Shown here one piece after another: positions 50,332 to 56,592 of a stretch of DNA of 56,592 nt. Source of the stretch: Calditrichota bacterium. GTDB taxonomy: Bacteria; Electryoneota; B3-LCP. The stretch lies in NCBI GenBank assembly GCA_020051775.1, contig JAGVQJ010000123.1, forward strand, positions 1-56,592, written 5' to 3'. The notes beneath the pieces were generated by a model. The model ran no database searches. It was not told the origin of the DNA and saw only the letters and a list, made by a program, of their open reading frames with translations. Each line of letters begins with the position of its first letter. Position 1 is the first letter of the stretch. The translations under genes and the position numbers were made by a program.

Positions 50332-50784
50332 TTAACCAGCGACCGGCACTTGAAGCCATTTCATGCGACTGCGCATGCGGATCGCTTGATCCATCATTTC
50401 CTTCAGAGTTACTTTTTCCAGTTCGCTAAAAAGCGACTTCTCGGCCCTGGTAAAGGCCTCTTTGATGACGCAGTCGGCAGCCAGACCACACTCGCGCCGG
50501 CTGCTCAAGGGGCTGTACAGCGGAGTAGTGCCTTCGATAGCCTGGGTGACGTCGCGCAGCGTGATTTGATCGGGAGTCTGAGCCAGCATATAACCCCCAT
50601 GCGCCCCGCGAAAAGATTTCACCAATCCTGCTTTGGCCAATAGTTGAAAAACCTTGGCCAGATAACTCACAGGAAGGTTCTGGGCTTTGGCGACGTCCGT
50701 TAACAGAACCACTTCATCAGGCCGTTGCATAGCCAAATACAAGAGGCCATGAATAGCGTACTCACATCCAATCGAGAATTGCAT
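50332..50784 (-). CDS. Rrf2-family transcriptional regulator (IscR-like)
   Basis: 150 residues. A winged helix (MQFSIGCEYAIHGLLYLAMQ...VAKAQNLPVSYLAKVFQLLAKAGLVKSFRGAHGGYMLAQ) is followed by a dimer helix and a cysteine segment RRECGLAADCVIKEAF. IscR has three cluster cysteines; here only two line up, so it may bind a cluster with another ligand or sense differently. It is the first gene of the Fe-S operon and most likely controls it. Direct repeats lie between the promoter and its start. Confidence 0.9.
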   Translation of the reverse strand: MQFSIGCEYAIHGLLYLAMQRPDEVVLLTDVAKAQNLPVSYLAKVFQLLAKAGLVKSFRGAHGGYMLAQTPDQITLRDVTQAIEGTTPLYSPLSSRRECGLAADCVIKEAFTRAEKSLFSELEKVTLKEMMDQAIRMRSRMKWLQVPVAG

Positions 50785-50791
50785 ACGTATT

Positions 50792-50809
50792 TCGGATAAT
50801 TCGGATAGT
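50792..50809. promoter_or_regulatory. Direct-repeat operator candidate for the Rrf2 protein
   Basis: TCGGATAAT (50792-50800) and TCGGATAGT (50801-50809) are contiguous 9-base repeats. They lie 8 bases upstream of the start codon and 10 bases downstream of the -10 box, a place where a bound repressor would block transcription. Confidence 0.5.
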
Positions 50810-50818
50810 TATTGTCCT

Positions 50819-50847
50819 AATATAATATGATTCGCGTCCCTTGTCAA
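50819..50847 (-). promoter_or_regulatory. Consensus-grade promoter of the Fe-S operon
   Basis: Minus strand: TTGACA (50847-50842), 17 bases, TATATT (50824-50819). It gives a leader of about 30 bases before the Rrf2 ATG at 50784. Confidence 0.85.
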
Positions 50848-50876
50848 GCATTTTTTCAGGAATTTTAAATTTTCGC

Positions 50877-50905
50877 TTGCAGATGGCGGAAAGCAAGGCT
50901 ATATT
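50877..50905 (+). promoter_or_regulatory. Promoter for the AlkA-like gene
   Basis: TTGCAG (50877-50882), 17 bases, TATATT (50900-50905), 60 bases before the ATG at 50966. It is divergent from the Fe-S operon promoter 30 bases away. Confidence 0.65.
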
Positions 50906-50965
50906 ATTCTTTTTGTAGGATTCACTTAACATTACTGATCAGTCTTCGGGTTACAAAGATCCCTC

Positions 50966-51859
50966 ATGAAGTACGAAATAGACTTGTACCCCACTCCGCC
51001 TTATGATTTTCAACGCTCCTTCAGCTTTCTAAAAGCCCGACCGGATCCCATGGATCGTTTCGACGGGGAGATATTTCAGCGCATCTGGAGTTTGGAAAAC
51101 AAACAATGGGCGTTCTTAAGCTTGTTTTCAGTGGGCACAATAAAATCACCTCGACTTTTGCTCATCCTGGAATCCGATTTTCTAACCGATGAAACCGTTG
51201 GTGGGATTATTCGCCAGATAGAAACGGTCTATTGTTTGAACCTGGATTTGAGTGTCTTCCATGATGCGATTAAAAAGGAAATACAGATTTTTACCTTGAC
51301 CCAGAACTTTCTGGGCATGAAACCGGCGTTGGAACCAAACCTGTTCGAGGCCCTGGTATGGGCTATAACCGGCCAGCAAGTGAATTTAGCATTTGCCTGT
51401 GCCGTTAAAACGGGAATGCTGGCCAGATATGGAGAGCGTATCTCGTTAAAAGGGGAAGTTTTCTATCGTCATCCGGACCCGGAGGATCTGGCGAATCTCA
51501 ATCCGACTGAATGGCGCGCCTTCAAAAGCTCCGCACGCAAAGCTGAATATATCATCGGTTTAGCCAAAATGATCTGCAATGGCTTTGATCTGGAAGCACT
51601 GCGACACCGGACTGACGATGAGATCGTGGCTCACCTGACCACCCTGCGTGGTATCGGCCGATGGACGGCGGAATACGCTTTGATTCGGGGCTTGGGGCGC
51701 TGGGACACCCTGCCGGCCACAGACGCCGGGTTGATCAACGGAGTGCGTCGCGCGTATGAACTGGATCACCGACCATCCACCGAAGAGATCGTCACCATAG
51801 GCGAACGGTGGCGACCTTGGCGAGGCTTGGCGACTTATTACCTTTGGTGGGCAAAGTGA
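50966..51859 (+). CDS. DNA-3-methyladenine glycosylase II-like (AlkA type)
   Basis: 297 residues. The N-terminal 115 residues form the AlkA N-like sheet region. The HhH-GPD domain follows with EALVWAITGQQVNLAFA, a helix-hairpin-helix LRGIGRWTAEYALIRGLG (228-245) and the catalytic Asp253 in TLPATDAGL. It removes alkylated purines from DNA. It lacks the four-cysteine cluster loop of MutY/Nth. It is transcribed apart from the next gene, though both are DNA-repair related in the wider region (MutY at 53223). Confidence 0.88.
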   Translation: MKYEIDLYPTPPYDFQRSFSFLKARPDPMDRFDGEIFQRIWSLENKQWAFLSLFSVGTIKSPRLLLILESDFLTDETVGGIIRQIETVYCLNLDLSVFHDAIKKEIQIFTLTQNFLGMKPALEPNLFEALVWAITGQQVNLAFACAVKTGMLARYGERISLKGEVFYRHPDPEDLANLNPTEWRAFKSSARKAEYIIGLAKMICNGFDLEALRHRTDDEIVAHLTTLRGIGRWTAEYALIRGLGRWDTLPATDAGLINGVRRAYELDHRPSTEEIVTIGERWRPWRGLATYYLWWAK

Positions 51860-51920
51860 TCCTTCACTGGCATTTAACGAATTGCTGTGCATTTTTATTG
51901 GTGATGAAACAGGAGCCACG

Positions 51921-53159
51921 GTGAAAAAGTTGTTTTGTATCCTATTTGTAATGCTGGTTTTTACTTGCGAATCTTCAGGCCGCTTGATTTACGTAGAAAG
52001 TTCCTGGCTGGGAGTTACCGGGTCGGGTTCAGCTTACGAGCCTTACGGTGATTTACAGCATGCCATCGACGTCGCCTCCGACGGCGATACCTTAATCCTT
52101 AGAAACGGAGTATATTCCGCCAAGGCTGGGCCATTTACAGAGGAGCTTTGCGGCAACTGCGGGGAACACCGCACTACCGTCAACGCCAGCCGAGGATTTC
52201 AAATCGAAGGTAAAGCTCTGACGATAACCGGCACGGATGCCGCTAAAACTACACTCATGACCAATGCCGGCTATGGAGTATTGTTTCTAAACAGCCGGGG
52301 TTCCGTGCTGGAGAAGGTCACGATCACCAAAGGCGTTCGCGACCCGGACGGCAACGCCACTGATGCTGCCGTCGTGCTTAAGTTCAGCACGGTAGTGGTG
52401 CGTCATGTCATTATCCGAGATAACACCGATCGAGAAGATTCGCTGGTGGTGGGTATTGGGGGCATTTTCGGCCGCGAGAATTCGGAACTGACGGCCAGCA
52501 ACAATTTGATCTACAACAATGGCTGGGACGGCATGGCGTTATACCGAGGCGCTACCGCTTATATTACCGACAATGTCATACGCAATGGGCGTGGAGTCGG
52601 AATCGGCATCACTTGGGACGCCACCGCGATAGTATTGCGCAATAGCATCACGGGGTATTGGAAGGGGATTGGCACGTTCGGCTCATCCCGTGCTATCGTC
52701 AGCAACAACGTGGTGGCCGAATGCCTGGGCTGGGGGATCATCGCCACCGGAGATTCTTATCTGGAGGCCATCAACAACAATGTCCTCCACAATGGAAATT
52801 GCGGGCTGGCGATTTGGAGCGAGACGTGTCGGGGGCGTTTTATTAATAATATCTGCATCCGGAATGGATGGAAGGAAAAGTGGGTAGCTCCGCGGGTTGG
52901 ATTTTGGAACCAGGGCAACCTCGAAAATTTCATTATTAGTCATAACAATATTTGGGATAATGTTGAAGGCAATTACGGCGACATGGACGATCTTACCGGC
53001 TCTAACGGCAATATTTCTACCGATCCATATTTCACCTCTGAAGTTGATTTTCACCTTCAAGCAGGATCACCCTGCCTGCAATCGGGATCGCCTTCCCTAA
53101 GTGAAAGCGACGGTTCTGTCAGTGATATGGGGATGTACGGCGGCCCAACCGCCAGATAA
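51921..53159 (+). CDS. Secreted right-handed beta-helix protein (no sorting tail)
   Basis: 412 residues from a GTG at 51921, chosen because AGGAG lies seven bases upstream and a signal peptide (KKLFCILFVMLVFTCESSG) follows. The opening GSGSAYEPYGDLQHAIDVASDGDTLILRNGVYSA is the usual beginning of DUF1565-like beta-helix proteins, followed by rungs such as VVLKFSTVVVRHVIIRDN, NNLIYNNGWDGMALY, VIRNGRGVGIGI. It closes with DFHLQAGSPCLQSGSPSLSESDGSVSDMG, without the NPFNP tail seen on related proteins. It may be lyase-like or adhesive; no active site seen. Confidence 0.82.
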   Translation: MKKLFCILFVMLVFTCESSGRLIYVESSWLGVTGSGSAYEPYGDLQHAIDVASDGDTLILRNGVYSAKAGPFTEELCGNCGEHRTTVNASRGFQIEGKALTITGTDAAKTTLMTNAGYGVLFLNSRGSVLEKVTITKGVRDPDGNATDAAVVLKFSTVVVRHVIIRDNTDREDSLVVGIGGIFGRENSELTASNNLIYNNGWDGMALYRGATAYITDNVIRNGRGVGIGITWDATAIVLRNSITGYWKGIGTFGSSRAIVSNNVVAECLGWGIIATGDSYLEAINNNVLHNGNCGLAIWSETCRGRFINNICIRNGWKEKWVAPRVGFWNQGNLENFIISHNNIWDNVEGNYGDMDDLTGSNGNISTDPYFTSEVDFHLQAGSPCLQSGSPSLSESDGSVSDMGMYGGPTAR

Positions 53160-53222
53160 ATGCCTATAGCCGGCCTGGTCATTCCGGGCGTGATCCGGAA
53201 CCCAGAAAAACAATGATTATAA

Positions 53223-54293
53223 ATGACCCACCACCAGAAAAAATTGCTCGGCTGGTATAATGAGCATCATCGAAATCTCCCCTGGCGACAAACCGATGAT
53301 CCTTATCGCATCTGGATCAGCGAAGTCATGCTGCAACAGACTCAAGTCGAAACCGTCCTCCCCTACTATCATCGCTTTCTATCAACCTTCCCAACTATAA
53401 CCTCTCTGGCCGAAGCCGATCTCTCACAAGTCCTGAAAACTTGGGAGGGATTGGGCTATTACGCCCGGGCTCGAAACCTGCACAAAGCCGCCAAGATCAT
53501 CGAATCGGATCATGATGGTGAACTTCCTCATAATGCCGCCTCATTGCGACAGATCCCTGGCATTGGAGAATATACCGCCGCTGCTATCGCGTCAATTGTT
53601 CACGGTGAACCAGCCCCGGTTCTGGATGGCAATGTCCGGCGGGTACTGGCTCGCTGGATGGCGCTAAGGGAAGAGATGGATTCTCCTTCGGGATTGAAGG
53701 ATCTACGCAGGGTTGCGCAGAAATACCTTTATCGCTCCGATCCCGGCACCTGGAATCAGGCTGTAATGGAATTGGGGGCGCTGGTGTGCCTTCCCCGAAA
53801 CCCGCGTTGTGATGCCTGCCCGGTGGCCAACTACTGTGCAGCGTATAAAAAGGAGGTCACGACGGAGATCCCGGTGCGGCGTAAGCGTAATCCAAGGCCG
53901 CATTACCAGGTAACGGCGGCATTGATCGTAGAGGGAGGCAAGTTGCTCATTACAAAGCGACCCGAAAAAGGGCTGCTGGGAGGATTATGGGAATTCCCCG
54001 GCGGCAAGCAGGAGCCGGGCGAGACGCTGGAAGAGTGTTTAAAGCGTGAATTGCGTGAAGAGCTTGGAATTGAGACGGAAATCGGGGAAGAGTTCTGCGC
54101 GGTGGATCATGCCTACACGCATTTCCGCATCACATTACACGTATTTCACGCAAGCATAAAATCCGGGCAACCCAAAGAGATACAGGTTGCGGATTTGCGC
54201 TGGATTGAGTTAGGTGAGCTACCACAGTATGCCTTCCCCCGCGCGGATCGCCACGTGATCCAGAAATTGGTGACCATGCTTGGGCGGAAGTAA
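53223..54293 (+). CDS. mutY: A/G-specific adenine glycosylase MutY
   Basis: 356 residues. Catalytic Glu34 in ISEVMLQQTQV and Asp135 in VLDGNVRRVLAR, the helix-hairpin-helix LRQIPGIGEYTAAAIAS, the [4Fe-4S] loop cysteines 189, 196, 199 and 205, and a C-terminal NUDIX-type domain (LLGGLWEFPGGKQEPGETLEECLKRELREELGIE) are all present. It excises adenine opposite 8-oxoguanine. No clear Shine-Dalgarno is seen before the ATG at 53223. A cluster-bearing client of the Fe-S operon. Confidence 0.96.
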   Translation: MTHHQKKLLGWYNEHHRNLPWRQTDDPYRIWISEVMLQQTQVETVLPYYHRFLSTFPTITSLAEADLSQVLKTWEGLGYYARARNLHKAAKIIESDHDGELPHNAASLRQIPGIGEYTAAAIASIVHGEPAPVLDGNVRRVLARWMALREEMDSPSGLKDLRRVAQKYLYRSDPGTWNQAVMELGALVCLPRNPRCDACPVANYCAAYKKEVTTEIPVRRKRNPRPHYQVTAALIVEGGKLLITKRPEKGLLGGLWEFPGGKQEPGETLEECLKRELREELGIETEIGEEFCAVDHAYTHFRITLHVFHASIKSGQPKEIQVADLRWIELGELPQYAFPRADRHVIQKLVTMLGRK

Positions 54294-54295
54294 TA

Positions 54296-54330
54296 GTCTA
54301 TTTCTCTGTGTTCTCTGTGTCTCCGTGGTG
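54296..54330. repeat. CTCTGTG-rich dispersed-repeat-like stretch
   Basis: A 35-base stretch with repeated CTCTGTG units followed by CTCCGTGGTG, resembling a motif often seen between genes in environmental genomes. It supplies the C-terminal residues of the AhpD-like protein. Confidence 0.35.
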
Positions 54331-54669
54331 AGCTGTTTTTAACTCATCCCAGGCGGCGAAGGCACGGCGCATGTGGGGAATAGTGATGGACCCGCCTACG
54401 ATCAGGGCGATGGCCAGCGACTCCTCCATTTCGGCGTCGCTGACTCCGGTTTCATGGCAACGGGCGATATGATACTTGATGCAGTCATCGCAGCGCAATA
54501 CCAGCGAGGCGACCAGCCCGAGCAACTCCTTGGTCTTCACCGGGAGGGCTCCGTCGCGGTACACCTGTCCATCCAGGCTGTAGAACCGCTTGATTCCCTG
54601 CCCGGCGTATTTCATGACAATGTCGTTTAAGCGGTCGCGCTCTTGTTGGAAGTCGGACATGGAGGGCAT
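54298..54669 (-). CDS. AhpD-like carboxymuconolactone decarboxylase-family protein
   Basis: 123 residues; a second ATG at 54660 is equally usable. The core LPVKTKELLGLVASLVLRCDDCIKYHIARCHETGVSDAEMEESLAIALIVGG has the active-site CxxC (CDDC) and following His of the AhpD family, which handle peroxides or redox relay, though many members remain uncharacterised. The last ten residues (HHGDTENTEK) come from a repeat-like DNA stretch and were probably gained when a repeat overran the old stop codon. It converges on mutY with 4 bases between stops. Confidence 0.88.
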   Translation of the reverse strand: MPSMSDFQQERDRLNDIVMKYAGQGIKRFYSLDGQVYRDGALPVKTKELLGLVASLVLRCDDCIKYHIARCHETGVSDAEMEESLAIALIVGGSITIPHMRRAFAAWDELKTAHHGDTENTEK

Positions 54670-54784
54670 GGGAGGTTCCTTGGTTTGTAGAGTTTCGGAG
54701 TCTGGTCACCCTAAAATTTAGGGAATTTTGCCCCACAAGTCAACCTGAATCACAACCAAAATTTCCAAATTTTGGAAAAATACC

Positions 54785-54813
54785 TTGACAAGGGCAGCCT
54801 CGCTTGATATATT
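54785..54813 (+). promoter_or_regulatory. Consensus-grade promoter for the last beta-helix gene
   Basis: TTGACA (54785-54790), 17 bases, TATATT (54808-54813), about 50 bases before the ATG at 54864. Confidence 0.85.
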
Positions 54814-54863
54814 GTCATGAATTGAATATCCAACCTGTTCCGTCTCTAACCTGGGAGAGTGTG

Positions 54864-56592
54864 ATGATGCGGACGATTCTGCTTTGGGTGGGTATATTGG
54901 CGATAATATCTCTCGCCAGCGCTACCGACGTATCTGGGCCGGTATCGGGGGCGTGGACACCCGCCGGAAATCCTTATAACGTCATCGGGAATCTATCCAT
55001 CGCTACCGGACAGACGTTGATTATCAATCCTGGCGTATGGGTGATCTTTCAGGGGTATTATTCTCTAACCGCTTCTGGCAGACTGGAGGCAGTGGGCACG
55101 GTTCAGGATTCCATTCGCTTCCAAGCCACAAACGTGGACAGCGGCTGGGGCGGGATCCTGTTGGGAGGCACAGCCGATAGCAGCGGTCTAACTTACTGTC
55201 TGATCCGCAACGTTAAAAACGAACCGATCCACCCCAATGCCGTTATCGAATGCTGGGAAGCTGCCAACCTGACCATTTCCCATTGTTCGATTCAAGATTG
55301 TGAGACACAAAACTACCTCATCAAACTGGACCATTGCCCTGACTCCCGGATCAGCGAAAATCACGTCCACAACAATATCGGATTCGACAATGGCCTGATT
55401 TGCTTCGATGACACACCCTACGGGATAATTAGTGGTAATTTAATCGAGAATAACATTAGTTCATCATGGGGAGGATCCTGGTCGCATGGTTGCGCCATCA
55501 GGTTGGGTACAGCGTCCCCGGACATTATCGGCAATGTTATCCGTTTCAATGTGTTTAATTCCAACAATGGATGGGACGCCACCGGTCTCTGGTGCGGTGG
55601 GAACCCGATGATTGCCAACAATCTGATTTATCAGAATATTGCTTCGAATTCGGGATATGGGATCTTGGCGGCGGAAGGATCGCATCCCACCCTGATCAAT
55701 AATACGATCTCCCAGGAGCATGGAGGTCTCAGTGTTCGTACGGATGCCAATGTTTCGGGATATGGTAACATTATCTGGGGAAATGCGTTATCCATTGACC
55801 AGAACAACGGGATCATAGCGTTGAGCTATTGCGACATACAAGGCGGCTGGCCGGGAATCGGCAATCTCGATCAGAATCCACTGTTCGTCACAGGCCCTGA
55901 TGGCGCTTTTTACCTATCACAGATCGAAGCTGGGCAGGCCCAACAATCCCCGTGCGTGAACTCTGGCCATCCTGTGGCCACATTGACGGGAACGACGCGG
56001 ACGGACCAACTTCCGGATATTGGAATAGTGGACATGGGTTACCATTACCCTTTGCCAGTCACGACAACGCCCTTACAGACCATAACGCTTACTCCGCTCA
56101 ACCCTCCCATCGTGATCCCAGCCCTTGGTGGATCGTTCAATTTCAATGTGACTCTGGAGAACGATAGCTCGGCTTCGGTTTCGTTTGAAGTTTGGATCAA
56201 CATCGCTATGCCCGGTGGAGTTCAGTTCACTATCCTGGGGCCGCTGGGTTTGACTCTGCCTGGCGGCATATCCCTGACCCGGCTGCGTTCCCTCGCTGTA
56301 CCGGCATCTGCTCCGGCGGGCGATTATTCTTGCCTGGGAGTGATCGGCGATCATCCCTGGATCGTGGTTGATACCGACCAATTCGAGTTCACGAAGTTGG
56401 GCGTTGAAAATGGGGACGATTTACGAACCACTAATGACACCTGGCTCTGTACTGGCAACTCCCTCTTCTATGAAGAGACAGGGACAGGCCAGGCCGTACC
56501 CTTATCAAGCCGTCTTTTTGGGATTTTCCCCAATCCTTTCAATTCCTCTACAATTGCGAGTTTCGAGTTGCCAGCTGCAAGTCGAGTGAACC
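54864..56592 (+). CDS. Beta-helix surface protein with T9SS/FlgD-like tail, cut by window edge
   Basis: 576 residues are visible, from an ATG with GGGAGAG upstream. Signal peptide MMRTILLWVGILAIISLASA, then a segment like those at 4777 and 14929 (VSGPVSGAWTPAGNPYNVIGNLSIATGQTLIINPGVWVIF), beta-helix rungs (NVHNN, ISGNLIENN, NNLIYQNIASNSGYGI), an Ig-like domain with SAPAGDYSCLGVIGDHPW that matches the one in the PHP hydrolase at 12131 (SAPAGDYVFRAGIGFYPT), and the start of the sorting tail GIFPNPFNSSTIASFELPAASRVN, where the window ends. About 60 residues are missing. It is probably a cell-surface or released protein of unknown ligand. Confidence 0.85.
   Translation, partial: MMRTILLWVGILAIISLASATDVSGPVSGAWTPAGNPYNVIGNLSIATGQTLIINPGVWVIFQGYYSLTASGRLEAVGTVQDSIRFQATNVDSGWGGILLGGTADSSGLTYCLIRNVKNEPIHPNAVIECWEAANLTISHCSIQDCETQNYLIKLDHCPDSRISENHVHNNIGFDNGLICFDDTPYGIISGNLIENNISSSWGGSWSHGCAIRLGTASPDIIGNVIRFNVFNSNNGWDATGLWCGGNPMIANNLIYQNIASNSGYGILAAEGSHPTLINNTISQEHGGLSVRTDANVSGYGNIIWGNALSIDQNNGIIALSYCDIQGGWPGIGNLDQNPLFVTGPDGAFYLSQIEAGQAQQSPCVNSGHPVATLTGTTRTDQLPDIGIVDMGYHYPLPVTTTPLQTITLTPLNPPIVIPALGGSFNFNVTLENDSSASVSFEVWINIAMPGGVQFTILGPLGLTLPGGISLTRLRSLAVPASAPAGDYSCLGVIGDHPWIVVDTDQFEFTKLGVENGDDLRTTNDTWLCTGNSLFYEETGTGQAVPLSSRLFGIFPNPFNSSTIASFELPAASRVN

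Overview
The window reads as one contig from an uncultured Gram-negative bacterium of the FCB (Fibrobacterota-Chlorobiota-Bacteroidota) type, such as Zixibacteria, KSB1, Marinimicrobia or Cloacimonadota. The sequence does not let me choose the phylum. Two things point there. Seven secreted proteins end in the same roughly 80-residue T9SS/FlgD-like tail (NPFNxTT ... GR.V ... SG.Y ... KxxLxK). An LpxH-type lipid A enzyme and a class A penicillin-binding protein indicate an outer membrane and a murein wall. There is no phage, IS transposase, CRISPR array or rRNA operon. Intergenic promoters are strikingly uniform: TTGACA-like, about 17 nt, then TATATT-like.

Layout. (1) 1-2635, minus: glutamine synthetase (cut by the left edge) behind a DUF362 protein. 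(2) 2810-14906, plus: one long co-directional run of a TusA-like sulfur carrier, M28 peptidase, beta-helix protein, flippase, a double-length FAD reductase of the geranylgeranyl-reductase type, HypB, a beta-propeller and a PHP-domain hydrolase. (3) 14929-20215, mostly minus: a beta-helix gene broken by an in-frame TGA, a small lipoprotein, a nested inverted-repeat element abutting tRNA-Met(CAT), MarC, a start-less PIN gene and an RlmD-like methyltransferase. (4) 20336-27780: a PEGA-thioredoxin lipoprotein, a small tailed protein, DUF1858, a UbiA/MenA prenyltransferase, a radical SAM/methyltransferase/GNAT group, and Hsp20 behind a sigma-54-like site. (5) 27780-39804: an 800-base non-coding stretch with two related structured RNA elements in front of a secreted protein, an AT-rich gene with Ig-like repeats, a stand-alone secretin, two tandem subtilisin-like proteases, and a small membrane pair. 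(6) 39837-50847, minus: PBP1A, LpxH, then an 11-gene Fe-S/thiolation operon led by an Rrf2 regulator. (7) 50877-56592, plus: AlkA-like and MutY glycosylases, an AhpD-like protein and two beta-helix proteins, the last cut by the right edge.

The most coherent system is the operon at 43006-50784: Rrf2, Mrp, a DUF59 protein, a tRNA-thiolation PP-loop enzyme, a small helical protein, QueH, a cysteine desulfurase homologue that has lost its PLP lysine, a normal cysteine desulfurase, an IscU-DUF59 fusion, an IscU homologue with its third cysteine changed to serine, and a corrinoid adenosyltransferase. It looks like a sulfur-mobilisation, Fe-S and tRNA-modification unit with paired active and degenerate components. 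The most likely undescribed elements are this pairing, the tandem RNA motif at 28119-28516, and the fused reductase. All functional calls rest on motifs read by eye. No database search was possible.
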